Shown here one piece after another: positions 1 through 30,339 of a stretch of DNA of 64,000 nucleotides. The translations under genes were made by a program, and so were the position numbers. The DNA lies in contig NC_089985.1 in NCBI RefSeq assembly GCF_036417845.1, positions 28,602,583 to 28,666,582 on the forward strand, read 5' to 3'. Source of the stretch: Apteryx mantelli (Eukaryota; Chordata; Aves; Apterygiformes; Apterygidae). The notes under the pieces are model-generated. The model made no database searches. It was given only the letters and a program-made list of their open reading frames with translations, and was not told the origin of the DNA. How positions within the stretch are numbered: the first letter of the stretch is position 1; each line of letters opens with the position of its first letter.

Positions 1-16665
<16,665 letters not shown>

Positions 16666-17531
16666 TATATTAAAGGAAACCTTTTTTTTAGTAATGGTCA
16701 AATTTATTTTGATTTTTTTTTCCCATATATACAAGGCTTTCGTAGTACGCAGTGCAGCAACATGCTTCATTAAGTATATTCCATGTATCTGTCAAATTTT
16801 GGAAACCACAAGTGGATTTTTTTTCTTTTTCTTTTTTTTGAAAGAAATCATTGCTGTTGGTCCTCTGAAATGTAAAATATGTGAATAAACTGAAATACTT
16901 AGCTTTCATATTTCAACATGTTTCCCTTCATTTAAATAAATACAGTGGTAAATGTTCTCATGGTTATATATCATTTGTCATGAATTATTTGCTGTATTTT
17001 CTTTGGGAAGATGCAGATATATATTACTTAAAAGAGTATTTTTAGAAGACTGTCTACTAATACATCATTTTTTAATCTCCTGCAGAAACGTAACCTATAG
17101 TAAGGCTGTCTGGACAAAGAAGTATCTCTAGTAACTGTATAATGACTTCAGCATGTTCAGTGAGATTGAAAAGTTCCTTGGAAAAAGAATATATCACAAA
17201 GTGTTTAGGTTACAATAGTCTTTTCAATGAAAGAACACCTTTTATACAAATACTGTGCTCTCTGGTCTCTGGGTGAGATCTTCACTGAAACTCTGTCTTC
17301 TGTACATACAAAGATGAGTGTTCATCTTTTAATACAGCACATAAGGAGTTGAAAAATTTTGTTTAGATTTGTCGACTTAGAACCTGAAGGATACTATAAT
17401 TGTCCTCTGCATGCATGCAGAAATATTGAAGAGAAATAAAAGGATTTATTTGTCACAGCCCTTAGTAACACAAGCCTGAATCCACCAGAAAAAGGGAGGA
17501 TGAGAGACCATGTACAGAAATTGAAAAAAAG
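16666..17531. other. Intergenic, nothing recognised
   Basis: AT-rich sequence with T runs, one further AATAAA (16884-16889) and no recognisable gene or repeat. Confidence 0.5.
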
Positions 17532-17749
17532 AGAGGTTCCAGTGGGATACTTTTTCAGTTTAAAGATGGTCAAGGATTGGAAACGGTTGCCCAGAGAGGC
17601 TGTGCAGTTCCATTTTTGGAAGGTTTTAAGGTCCAGCTGGATGAAGCCCTGAGCAACCTGGTCTCATAGCTTTGAGCAGGAAGGTGGATAAGATAACCCT
17701 CTGAGCTCCTGTCCAGCCTGAATTATTCTATGATTCTATGACTCTATGA
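17532..17749 (+). mobile_element. CR1 LINE fragment, 3' end, plus orientation
   Basis: This matches the CR1 3' region: GGTTGCCCAGAGAGGCTGTG, then GAGCAACCTGGTCT, and finally the octamer-like tail ATTCTATGATTCTATGA diagnostic of avian CR1. It is 5'-truncated and diverged. The left boundary is approximate. Confidence 0.9.
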
Positions 17750-18980
17750 AATATCAAATTGGAAAAATAGCAGTTGGGCATTAGTGATCATTTTGCTAAA
17801 GAAATTTGTACTCAAGTGCCATGCATGAGCTGAACAAACTGTTTTTCCAGAAAGAAATCCATGACCTATTTGTCAGATCATCTGGTAGCTAGTTGACTGA
17901 TTTAGAAAACAAAAACTTTGTCCCGCATCTTTTCAGATTACATGCTTTTGAGAGGTATATGTCATCTCCAGGTGGGGTCAGCAGGAGAAAAATAATCAGT
18001 GATTGACAAGACAGATAAAAATAAAATGTTAAGGTTTCACTCTGAAAGCAAGTGCTTGCTGAAGAGAGAAATTGTTTCCATTAAACCAATCAAAGAGAAA
18101 TTTGTGTTCAGTGTTGCATTTCAAGGTGTGCTTCAGAATATAATAAATAAAGTCTGGAATAAGAAAGACTGGTTTATTCAGAAATAATTATTTCCTCAAA
18201 GAATTGCAAGTGCATTTCAAAGAAGCTGCAACTTTTAGGAGTTAATTATCATCACAGTCATCAAAGATTTGGGCGTTTCAGTCTGCCAGAGCTGTGCTGA
18301 TGCATGGATCCTCTGTAGTCTTTACTTACTGGGATGAGACACGTAGGCATTGCCAGCACCATAAATACTGTTCAAATTCATCTCAGGTTTTTTTCCACTC
18401 TCCAGTTGTCTTATAAAATAAGTAAATGTAGTATTCTAAATGTAGTAAATCCATTTATTCTTCCACTTAAACATGCTTGGTAGTCATGGGCTTTAGCATG
18501 TACAATAGTAACTGTAGAGTCAGTTGTTTGTTCTGGATGCAAATGTTGCTTACTTGGGCAAAGTTATTCTATTTGCAGATTCTCTACTTGGCCCTCCTAT
18601 ATCCCAGTTCCAGGCGATCACATTCTGTGTAATACACACATACACACAGAGACAATTCTGTATCACTGAACTGTTCTCTTACGCATCTTTTTGAGCAGGC
18701 ATAAAAAGCAATGTTGCACATGGTGACCAAATATTGCAATGTTGGCTTTGCCAGCTGCTACACTTCCACAATCACTTTTCTCACCAATAGTACTATTTTT
18801 TACATCTTTACCATGATAGTCCTTAAAGCCCAATTCCAAATCACACTCTTGCCAGATGCCAGTTAGTCATGTAAAAAGTCCAAGTTCCTTCTTTGAAATC
18901 TTTATAGATGAGATAAAAAAGCCAAAACTTAATCCATGAAGAATATTAAAATCTTCTTTCCTCTCTGAAAAGAGATAGCG

Positions 18981-19001
18981 GGAGGAGGAGGAGGAGGAGG
19001 A
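18981..19001 (+). repeat. (GGA)7 microsatellite
   Basis: Seven perfect GGA units within a slightly longer purine-rich stretch, capable of a two-tetrad G-quadruplex. Confidence 0.9.
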
Positions 19002-22000
19002 AGGGGTCCCAGCCAACTTCCTGCTCCAGCCTGTTTTACTGTTTTCCCTCTGTTCTCATACATTCAGGACATGTACTGCTGTAAGATTATAGAAGTGAAG
19101 ATGCCACTTCACCAAAGTCATCCTCCAAAGCTATTTTTATATAAAATTAAGCCTTTAGGATAGATGCAGACTTGAAAACAGCTGGTCATCAATGCACTGA
19201 TACTCCATTTAACCACAACCAAAACATTGAGTGTAAATGTGCGAAAGCATTTTCACAAGTTGCCTGGCTTTCTGCCAGCTCAGCTTCCCTGGGCCATTGC
19301 TGTGGGCAGCCTGTCCATATAGACCGCAGCGGAGTGAGGGACCATACTGCCTTTTTCAGACTCTGTATCTCCATGACAACCCTCCCAAACAAACTGAACC
19401 AAGAACCCAGAGTCCTTTCAACATCCAGACTTTGCCAAGAGTTAGATATCCTGCCACACGTTGCCAGAGGTCCTGGGACTGCTGCTTCAAAACAAGCTGA
19501 AAGATGTGACTTGCTGTATGTACCATAATTCTGTCAACTTTTACACAGCAAAATTGACAGCAGCAATTCTACCGGGCAAAAAGAACAGAAGTACAAAAAA
19601 GGCAACAAAAAGTAGCAGTAAAACTACTGAGCAGGGAACACATTAATTTTTTTTTCTGCAATCTGGAACCAAAAACAAGCCAAAAACACAGAAATTATCA
19701 CAAAATATAAATACAATTTCTGGTTATTTCTATTTATGATAGTAAGGCCTTATTTTGGGGGGAGAGGTCTGAATTTTACACCTTCACAATGTAGGGTTGC
19801 ACTTTTCCCAGAATTCCTCTTCCAGAGCTGTCCCTTTAAATATGGCAGAGGCTGTGCTTCTACAGAAGTTGTTTTACAGCTCTCTGTTTTTTCTCATCTT
19901 GCTGGTAAGTACTCAAATTTTATTGCATTTATTCTTTCAGATTCCTAAGGAAATAGCAGATTTTAATCAGGTTTCATAACATAAGCGAGTTCTTCTGTTT
20001 TCTGAAGAATTGCTGAATATTCTAATTAAAACTAGCTCTAAGACTAGTCATCAGTCTTTACTGCAGTACCTCCCTCCAAAGTAATCCTTTGTATTTATCA
20101 TAACTATTTATATAAATGCTGCAGTCAGCTCTGAATTCGCATAAACCTAAAATCATTTAAATTAACTTTGTAAAAGACTTTTGTGAGACACTGTTGAATA
20201 ATTTAATCAAATACAAGTTCATTATAACCAGTTCTTCTTTACAAGTTTGGGTCTTTGGTTGTTGGTTTGGGTTGTTTTGTTGTTGTTTCTGTTTTCTTTT
20301 TTAAGAGGCAATCCAGCTTATTTTATAAAATGCTGTGGGAATTACTTTGTCTCTAATACCTATAAATCAGTTATATTTTTAATCTGGGTAGGGATGTTTT
20401 TTTCCCATGTTTGGCTGACTTTACGGGCACTAAAAGATTGAGTTAAAGGCAGTAATCTTCAAAATCCCATTCCTCTTTCTCTTTGAATGTTTCTACACTA
20501 TTCAGACTTCTGGCATCAACCTGGCTTCTGATGGGTTTCAGAAATAATTGTTGATGATACAGTAAATTTGTTTTCTATCCCTTGTGTTTAAGTCCCAGTC
20601 TTACAAACACTCATGCATTTGTTCAGTTTTATGCACGAATAAGTCTATTGGTGTTAATGAGACTGCTCACGTGCATAAAGTTAAGCATATGTGCAAGTGT
20701 TGCATGATCAGGGTCTTAGTATGCCAATTTGCAGTAATAACAGATTTGCATAAATTCATGATTCCAAGCACTGGCTTCCCTGCTCATTATCAATACTGAA
20801 ATTTTTTTACTTGTTTTTCTTTCACTGATGTTATGAACTCTGTTTTAGAAAGCTGAAATCAAAGTTGGTTGTCTTACCACCTGTGAGCCAGTGCTGATTT
20901 CATCCCTGTCTTCCTTAATGTATGTTTCCCCTGCCCTGCCCCAACATGCTTATAAATGCCCACCCTAACCACATTAGTAATAACTCATTTATGTTAGTGA
21001 TGAAAGATCAGGTCACACTTCTTTAGCTGAAAATACATTCCATGCTGGAGAGCTGCAGAAATAGCATGGGCAAGTATGGGGCTAGGACTCGTCAAACTCC
21101 TGTGCACAATTCATGGCTTCTGTCATCAAGGGGTTAGGCTCTAAATGAAATTAGTAGCAGCTGTAACACATTTAGTATACATGCCAGTTAAGGGAGACAC
21201 TGCTTATACACATCTCTTCAGTTGGTGGGTTGCATGGAAGCAGTGAAATGCAAAGTATAATCTCATTGCTATTACAGTGCATGTCCCAGTGAGTGATAAC
21301 CCTCCTTCTTATGCTCAGCTCTTTCTTTGCTTTGTTGTAATCAGCACTTAATGCCCATAACATAACTAGTATAAACTTCAGGGTCTGACTCTCTGCCCTC
21401 AAAAGCAGGGATGTATACAGCCCACCCTGCACAGATGGGGTAGAGACATGTATCCATGATGATATAGGTGCATGCCCTCCTTTGGCAGGCACTAACAAGG
21501 ACACATATCTGTGCACCCTTCCCCTCTGCCTTGTACCCGGGACCCACAATGTACATGCAGTTGCTCTCCAGCCTGCAGTCTAATCACACAGCTGGGGGGA
21601 CTGACATGCACCATCTGACTTTTAGGTGAGGAAATGATCTCAATGCTGCAACAGGGAGGCAGAAAGTGAGATAACTGGGATAAAAGGGTGAAAATGGTGA
21701 TGCCTGGCAAGTAACAAAACAAACACACAAACATCTGCTAACTCCAATATGTTAAGTTTTCATAGGGGAAAAAAAATAAATAAATTCTGGGACAAAATGG
21801 ATAGCGGAGAGCTGTCATCTAGAGAACCACTTTCTTCTGTCTGAATAACTGAACTTGACAAAAAAGAGGAATAATGAGTGTGAGGAGGCATTTAAAGGAA
21901 AAAAAAACAACAAACAGATTTATGGATTATTGGGAAGATGAGAGAGCATCAAATGGTAGTAGTTTGCAAGTATGTCTCCCCTGAAGCTAAACAAAATTGA

Positions 22001-25000
22001 AAAGGCATCAACCGAGTATTAAAGCAACTCTCAATGATATCCTATAAGTTTACCTTTTTAATGAATGATTTGTATGCAACACTTCTAGGCTGCAAATATT
22101 ACAGGCTAGTGAATCAGACAGCATAATCCTGCAGAAACAGCAGGAAAAAGTTTGCAATAACAGAGGAAGGGGGAAAGGTCCTCTGGTTCTGCTCAGCTTC
22201 CATGAAACCATGTAAGCCTATGTGATTTGCTTATATCGTCATGTGGTTTGAAAGATCATCTTTGTTTGGTTTTTTTTCTTTTAAAACTATTGCTTTTTCA
22301 GAAAGAAATTGTGTGCATGGAGCACTTATGCCTTAAACCACAAAAAAATAGCTTCCTTCTGGGTCTGACAACCTTAGGGTGCATCCATCTCAGATATATT
22401 CTTCTCTGCACTTGTTCTGTGTGTGCAATGAGAAGATTGAACAGAAATATACTCTGTACTTATACATAGCGCATGAAAGTAACAGGAAACCCTTTTTGGT
22501 TTTTTGTTTTGTTTTTTTTAAGTAAGCTGTTCTTTCAAGCAGTCAATATTTCTCTGAACTACCTGAGTGACTGCAGAGTTAGATTCTCCATGTATCATCT
22601 ACTTCAAGCCCTTTCAGAAATGACTGTTGCATGGCTATTTTAGGCCTCCTCCTCATACCAAAGTTCAAGCAATACTGAAAGAGGGTGTTCCAAGCGACAG
22701 TTGTACAGTGTCTCTTCCACACACAACAGCTCCTGGTGAAGGGCTTTGCCTAATGACAATGAAGCAAGGGCATCTTCTTCAGGCCTTGTATAGTGCCAAC
22801 ACAAGCTGACCCCTGAGGCTTTACCCATCAGGCTGGTGGACAATGGTTGCCAAAGCTAACATCCCCTCTAAGGGAGCAGCCATGATTTGCATCTCGCCTT
22901 TCTACAGCAGGAAGAGTAAATGGGAGTTTGTAAACAAAGCTTTCTGTGACTGTGGTTTGCAAATGCACCACAAGGAGGTTATGAAAAACTTGGTCCACAT
23001 TCACAACAAAAGCAGTGGTTGAGCCTGATTCTGGTTCTGGCTACTTCGGGTGCTTAATGAAGTTTACTGAAATAACAAGGTTGACACCAATCTAAAGTTA
23101 GAGTATGGGTCCAGCTGCACAGGGAAAGGAGCACCTCCTGTGGCAAAAGGCACGTGCTGTGTGGTCAGTGATAGTGGAGGGCACGCAAGGTTCAGCCCAA
23201 AGGGAGAAAACACCATGAGGTTCGTTACCAGTGTGTCCATCACTGTGAGCAGCAGAATTGTGACAACGTGGGCAGCTGCTTTAGGATAGCCACAAAAAGC
23301 AAAGTAGGAGGCTCTAAGGGAAGACTGCACAGGAAGACTGAGATGGAGGGAGGAAAAGGAAAACGATGATGTTAGTAATAAAGTTTCTTGTTCAGCATTA
23401 CAAGAAAGCATGTTTTCTGTGATCTATACCACTGATGCATTTAAGAGTTCTTCTGCGGGTTCCTGGGATTTCACAATGTTTTACTTTAGTGGACCTAAAT
23501 TCCAAATTATAGCTACCACATCTGTCACTAATGAGGGCAGCAAAACTTTAGAGATTTCTGAAAGCCATCTGGAGCCACATGGAGCAGAATCTCTGGAGAC
23601 CAGCCCAGGAGGAAGGTATTAACCCTCTTAGTGCTGATGGAAAAGCAGGAATGCCGATTAACATTATTAAATAAATGAGACTGTGCATATCTCAAGGTCT
23701 TATAGCAACTATTTTCAGCGTAGCACACTTTCTTTACCAGTCTAGGGCACGCAAAGAGGCTTCACTCTTTGCCCAGTCCAGGCCTGAAGCAAATAGAGGA
23801 TAGTAAGGGCAGGGTTGTGATGAGTGGGAATGGCAGCAGAGTGTGGCCCATGTGTCCTGCCTCCTGAAAGGCAGGAACTCCAATTTTTAAACAGCTCTAT
23901 TCCCCTAAGAGGGGCTGCTTTTGGAGACTCCATCTGATTGTTCTAGCTTGCATGGTTTGGCTTGACTCTTGCAAACTATATTCTTGTGACAGAGAAGCCT
24001 GATCCTCTGTCACTTATTTGTCTAAATGGGTTCAAAAGTTCTCAGCTTCCCGACAACTTTTTTTTCCCCCTTTTGTTTTATACCAGTCAGTTAATTTGCT
24101 AACATCACCCTCCATATCTTCTGATCTTAGGCAAGCTGGCTGGGTTTACTGGTATCTTTATCACCACATTACAGCCAGCAGTGAGGAATGCAGGTCAAAA
24201 GGGAAATGAGGAGGGACGGCTCTTTTGAAATGGAGAGGAACAAGGTCAGGGCAGTGGGGCAAACGGGGAGAGGGTGGAAGTGCAGAGAAGGATGTATTTT
24301 AAAAACAAACTCATGCTGCACTAATCCAACTGCTATTCAGCTTTATCCCACTTTGCTTATATATTACTAGAAATCTCCTTTTATCTTCCTTTGCCTCTTT
24401 TCTGTTTCTTATTCTGTGTGTTAACATCTTCAGGACACAACCCTGTTATTCTTATATGTTTTATAAAGTGTTCTGTACATTTCACATGACATTCTTTTAT
24501 TAACTTCTGATCAAGAAGTCTGTTTCAAATGGAAACATTAGAACTGCTTGAAAATGGGAACATTTTTCACAAAAGGTGATGGTTGTTTTGAGACTGCTTT
24601 ATTTTTCAGTTAGAATTTCTATTCTATCCAACTACAGAGCTTTTTTTTTTTTAAAAAAAAAGGCTCTCTTCCACTAGACTTACAGTTACTTCAGATTTAC
24701 AGCAGTGTGAATGAAATCAGAATGCAACTTTTGTCTTCTTCACAAAAGGGACAGGGGGTTAGAAGAAAAGATTCATTCAGCAGATTTATTAAACGTTGCT
24801 ATTTTTTTGGCTCTGGTAGCTCTGTGCTAGTTTATATCAGTGGAATTATCAGAGACACCTGTGTTTTTTCACTACAGTATGCATGTCCTAAGTGAACAGG
24901 ACAGTCCTTTTGTAATGTTCTTCCAGATCATGGTTGAGCAAAAAGGCATGACCATGAGGAAACTTGCCTTACTTCTGCTGGCCTTATATCAGTTGATAAT

Positions 25001-25298
25001 GAAAAATACATTCTCCCTCCCTCCCTCTGCCCCATCTAGCACTAAAGTCAGTTGGAAGAAAGGGGCTCTCTTCTCCCCCCCTTTTTTTTGTGTGTGTGTG
25101 TGGCAAAGCAAACAAAAGTTTAAAGTAAACTCTTTCAAATAACTCTTTTCCTGGCAGAACTTTTCTTCCCTTCTGCTGACTGAAGGGCATTTTAACTCAT
25201 GCAATAAAAGGGGAAAAGATCTGCTGTTAGAGACTGTTTACTTTAAACTTGTACTTGCTTTGCCTCCACTCTAGGAAAGAATGCAATATTTCTATGAA

Positions 25299-25304
25299 GT
25301 TCTT

Positions 25305-25336
<32 letters not shown>

Positions 25337-25350
25337 CTTTTCCTCCTCTT
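25299..25350 (+). repeat. T-rich polypyrimidine microsatellite
   Basis: CTTTT-type units leading into a run of about 19 T, then CTTTTCCTCCTC. Length probably varies between individuals. Confidence 0.85.
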
Positions 25351-26576
25351 TGACTGACTTGAGCACTGGTAAAAGCACCCGATCAACAAACAGGAAACCA
25401 AAGGATTTTCAATCCCTGTAGGACAGAGATAGCATGAACTATTGTACTGCAAGCTTCTCTTAACTGATCCTCTTTGGGAGTGAATAGCTGTTACCTGATA
25501 ATAATCCATGTACTTAGGCCAAAATTTTCGACCACTGAGTCTCCTAAGCCCAAACATTGACACTGAAATCGGTGGTCTGACATTCAGGAGTCAGTAAACC
25601 ACTTCAGACACTAATTTAAAAAGAAAAAGTAATGTATATAAATGCCAAACTATGGGTTTAATCAATTGGTTGCTGCTCTTGGAGACATTGGAATTAAGCA
25701 ACTGCCACTTTAGAGAGCTTCATTTTTAGATCCACTTTCCAAACCGCTAGAACCACACTATCAAAGCAGACACACTGTTCTGGAGGCTGGTCTCGGCACA
25801 GTGGTGGAAGTAGCTGGGAGATGAGAGCCCTGTGGTTGTTATAGGACAGTGGTATCTGGTTACAATGCCTTAACACTTAGCAAGAGCTGCTGATCAATTA
25901 TTTGTACACAACTCATCCTAAAGCACTTGGAAATGGAGGTTTTCAATAGAGTTTCCTTTGTCACCTGCTGTGTGCGTCTGTGTGATTTCCCATCCCCCCC
26001 CCCCCATAAAGGAGACTGAAGATGAGAACTTGTGAAGGGCCATTTGGATAAAAGACTTGATGCAGAACTATGTTTTTCAGGGTGGTGTAGGATCTGACAT
26101 ATTGTCCTATTTTTCCCATATATAAGAATGAGGTGGAAAAAGGAAGCGCATGGGGATAGATCTGCCCTATCGGAGCAGAGGTGATTGCCAGGAAGGCTGT
26201 AGGTAGCTACAGTAATACATGTTGGATCAAGCATTCCTAAAAGGTGGAACCTGTATCCAGTTGTTCAGTACCAGAGCAAGGGTGCTCTCTTTTTTTTAAT
26301 TCACAGCCAACAGCAACGGGGATGCTGATCCACGTGCATAGAAGTGCCTAGTAGCTGGGAGCAGTGAATTTGGGTTGGGCATGCTCCACATCCTATAGGG
26401 ACTCAGATCTACATCTCTTACTCCTCAGGAGTGTTTGCTAGTCAATTAGCTAGGACTCCGAGTAGGGCATGTTCTCCTGACAAACCTCTGCTATGAAAAA
26501 TCTAAATTCAAGAGTCTAGAAAGGGCATGAATCTCCCACTTTGGAAGCACATAAAGCCAGGAGGTGGAAGCCTGTA

Positions 26577-27496
26577 TTCACAGAATCACAGAATGGTTGA
26601 GGTTGGAAGGGACCTCTGAAGATCATCTAAGTCCAACCACCCTGCTCAAGCAGGGTCACCTAGAGCACGTTGCACAGGATCATGTCCAGGCGGGTTTTGA
26701 ATATCTCCAGAGAAGGAGACTCCGCAACCTCTCTGGGCAACCTGTTCCAGTGCTCAGTCACCTTCACAGTAAAGAAGTCTTTCCTCATATTCAGATGGAA
26801 CTTCCTGTGTTTCAGTTTGTGCCCATCGCCTCACATCCTGTTGCTGGGCACCACTGAAAATAGTCTGGCCCCATCCTCTTGACATCCTCCCTTTAGATAT
26901 TTGTACACATTAATTAGATCTCCTCTCAGCCTTCTCTTCTCCAGGCTAAACAGGCCCAGCTCTCTCGGCCTTTCCTCATATGAGGAATGCTCCAGTCCCC
27001 TAATCATCTTTGTAGCCCTCCACTGGACTCTATCCAATAGTGCCATGTCTCTCTTGTACTTGGGAGCCCAGAATTGGACCCAGTACTCCAGAAGTGGCCT
27101 CACCAGGGCTGAGTAGAGGGGGAGAATCACCTCCCTTGACCTGCTGGCAACACTCTTCCTGATGCAGCCCAGGATACCATTGGCCTTCTTGGCCACAAGG
27201 GCACATTGCTGGCTCATGGTTAACCTGGTGTCCACCAGGACTCCCAGGTCCTTCTCTGCAGAGCTGCTTTCCAGCAGGTCATCCCCCAACCTGTACTGGT
27301 GCATGGGGTTATTCCTCCCCAGGTGCAGGACCCTGCACTTGCCTTTGCTGAACTTCATGAGGTTCCTCTCCATCCAGCTCTCCAGCCTGTCCAGGTCTCT
27401 CTGAATGGCAGCACAGCCCTCTGGTGTATCGTCAGCAAACTTGATGAGGGTACACTCTGTCCTTTCATCCAGGTCACTGATGAAGAAGTTGAAGTA
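26577..27496 (-). mobile_element. CR1 LINE, 5'-truncated, about 920 bp, minus orientation
   Basis: The 3' end lies at the left, with the minus-strand tail ATTCTGTGATTCTGTG. The minus strand carries the C-terminal part of the CR1 reverse-transcriptase ORF, from FISDLDE through the catalytic FADD motif (27428-27439) to the post-RT region ([35 protein letters not shown]). The frame is open for about 220 codons to a TGA at 26831-26833. Beyond it the CR1 reading continues (GHKLKHRKF, FFTVKVTEHW), so the stop is internal to the family's ORF. Compared with the remembered family consensus, about 8 codons are missing just after FADD. The right boundary is where CR1 similarity ends. The element is dead but fairly young by its low damage. 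Confidence 0.93.
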
Positions 27497-30339
27497 TTCT
27501 GATAACTCCTTTCAAGATTTTTGTTTTTCATTTTCTTTGTCCGGCTGCTAGGGATGAGTAGGAAATGGGGAGGAAAAAAGAACAGAAATAGCTCCAAGAC
27601 TAGAGACCAGAACTCAGGATTCCTCACTCCCAGTATCCCAGCAACTCAGCTGTAGAGCCAGATTCAAGAAACTGCTCCAGCTTTCTCTTCTGCACAGACA
27701 CAGCAGGGGGAAGGGACAGTGCCTACTGCTGAGTGGCTTAGACAGTCTCAGGATAGGCAAATGACGTGGAGTTCAACCTGCTTGGGTTGAGGAAAGGGTT
27801 GAAGGGGGTCTTTCATGTGCTGAGTTAGTCTTTACCACTAGATTATAGAAAGAACAATCAACTGCTCTGTCTTCCTGTCTTTCCTTTTTTAGCCATTTTG
27901 GAAGAGCAGAGTTGACACAACTTCATTTTTGAGGAGCTCTGTCCTGGAGGCTGTAGGTGTTCACTGGACTCCCCCTTTTAATGATGCCCTGAGAAGATCT
28001 CAGATACTCCATCACCATAAACCTTATCAGGATCCCCATGTAACAGCTCAGCTTTGCGCAGATGCACAAATGTTGCTGGAAGCACCTGCAGAAATTAAGA
28101 TCTGGCAGGAAGGTATTTAGGGTTGCTAGAGAGATGCTGAGAGTAGATTTGGGGGGGGGGGGTGTCATGATTTTGGTGGCCTACCATTTAAAGTGCTGTT
28201 TGAGGGGCCTCAGGCATCTAGATATGACCCTAAATATTGATCTAGATAGTGTTAGATTTATTTTGGCAAGATGAGCTTCATTCCCAGGTTGTTCAGGAAC
28301 ACAGATCCTCAGAGCCAGAAGGGATTAAAAACTTCTCCTCCTGTGTAACGAGAAACTAAGAACCTTATCCGAAAATGTCTGCCTCAAGCTCATAACTTGT
28401 GATGATACATAGAAAGTCTCTTAAAATTCCAGGATCTCAATAACTCTTGCCCATTCAGCCCCTTTCCCTTTCTCCAGTCTGCCACAGTTCTTGAATAAAA
28501 AGCTCCTGAAAATATATATGTAAATGCAGGGCATTTTACAACATGCTCGCTAGGCAGGCAAATGGGTTAGGCCTTTGAGGAAGCATGAATAGGTTAGGAT
28601 TATAATTCATTGTAATGTCATGGCGAGCTGCAATTTCAAAGGCATAAGTCCTCCATTTTGTAGCCAATAAAAAATTTAAAGGGACAAAAACTCAGTTTTC
28701 CTTGTAATCAATAAAATGTACTTTTTTTTTTTATCTTATTAGAAGAGGTTGTCAGTTGCAGTCAACCATTGTCAACAGCTTATTTGATCTATCGGTGAAA
28801 CAAATCATTGCAAAGAATACAGTGATGCTGTTGTGGCTTTAGTGTTTTTAATGAGGACTGAAAATACTTCTATTCCATTATAAGATTCAAAAGTGAATTT
28901 GTTGGAGTCACACCCTAGCTCAAAGTAGGAGATTGGCATTTAAAATAATTAACTGCATGATTCCAAATTACTTCAACAGATTAAGGAATCATTCAGAATA
29001 AAGCAACTCACTGTCTCCGAGTGGTATTTAAATCTAGGCCAGTGTTACACGCATCTGCCTATCCTTGGGATTGTACAGGATTAAAGAGCGCCCACGGCTG
29101 CTCTCTGGTAGGCAAACCAAGGGGAGCCAGGGCACTGAGATGAAAGAAAAAGGAAGGAGGAGAAAATGTGACAGTGCGGGAGGGTATGAGGGGCTGTTTC
29201 GCAGGTGTTCCCACTGCGACTGCAGCTGGACCCTGTGCAAGGGAAGGGTCTCTCCCTGCCACACTCGTGCGTGGAGCTGGTCGCCTCCAACCAGTCCTCT
29301 GTGTTTTCGTGACGTTGTGCCATACAGTAAGGGCAGTTGGTGAAGGTAGCATAGGCCAGGCTGGGGCTACAGAAGTGGCTTCTTTGGGCCCGTTTCCCCG
29401 TGGGGAGGTATTCCCCCTGCTCCCATGGCATCCCCACCACCTGCTGGCCAGGTGCCACCAGCCACGCCTGAGGCTTGCGGCAGGGCCTCGCTCTCCTCGC
29501 AACCCTGGGAGAAAACTGGCTGCCCAGAGAGGAGAGATACCCAGGATTAAATCTGATCTGAAACTCAGCACCAAAGCTCCTATGAACCTTCCTAATCCAA
29601 AGGTGATGTTAACGGAAGGCATACCCTTAGGTAAAATAAACTACAAAGCAGACCAGTAAGTCGAGGAGAATGGATCTGCAGCTCCTCCTCCACCTCCGCC
29701 TTTGTCTTAGGCCCTTAGCTCACAAGAAAAAAAAAATCCCGCTGGTCGAACAGAGGGAAGCGGGGACCAGCAGCGCTCCCCGTGAGCCTGTGCGTCTGGG
29801 GGGGCTGGTTGGCACAGCCTTAGCTCTGCCCCCAGGCAGAGAGGGGTCCTGGGGCGCTGCTGCCGCCTGCCAAATCCACCCCAGCTGCAGCCGAGGGGCT
29901 GCCAGGGTCCCTCCGCTGCCTTCAGAGCCGCTCCAGAGGCTGGATGAGGCCCAGAATTGTCAACAATCTGAGTAGCCTCTTGCCGTCCCACTGTGAACTG
30001 ATTATCACATCTAACAAAATAATTTGCTGGAGCAAATAACACTTTGGGCGCTGTTGTTTCAGGTGAAACTTAAGTCCTAGTAAGTATAAATTTATAATAA
30101 CAGCCACAGCATTATGAGTTTCCCAACAGTCAGGCTTAATTCAAATGCATATTTCAGACCCTTAGGGGGACGCTCTTGCCTTTGTACACTGGGATCTGGG
30201 GATTTACGCACATAATTCCCATTAACGCTAACAGGAGTTACAATATGCAGATATATCCCCCCCCTCTCGGTGCAGGGAGAGCCACCCCGAGGACAAGGAA
30301 CACGTTTCGAGCTGTGTGTACACCCACACCCACAGCCCT
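27497..30339. other. Intergenic; GC rises from about 29.05 kb
   Basis: No gene recognised. A G12 run lies at 28151-28162. From 29050 to 29980 base composition becomes clearly GC-rich and long chance open frames appear on both strands (up to 187 codons on minus at 29059-29622), without any family resemblance. This forms the shoulder of the CpG island to the right. Confidence 0.5.

Larger units (their letters stand above)
17750..26576. other. Intergenic tract between the two CR1 fragments
   Basis: No gene recognised on either strand in 8.8 kb; the short open frames are not family-like. It contains a (GGA)7 run at 18981-19001, a (TG)n run near 25089-25102, a polypyrimidine stretch near 25299-25350 and a C12 run at 25994-26005. 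Nothing else is supported. Confidence 0.5.

Noticed and set aside
23064..23411. A 115-codon minus-strand frame with hydrophobic stretches, suggesting a receptor fragment
   Set aside because: No recognisable GPCR motif, no splice context and no similarity I can name.
29059..29659. Overlapping 187- and 163-codon frames on opposite strands
   Set aside because: Both lie in the same GC-rich block; composition explains them and neither shows a domain or exon borders.
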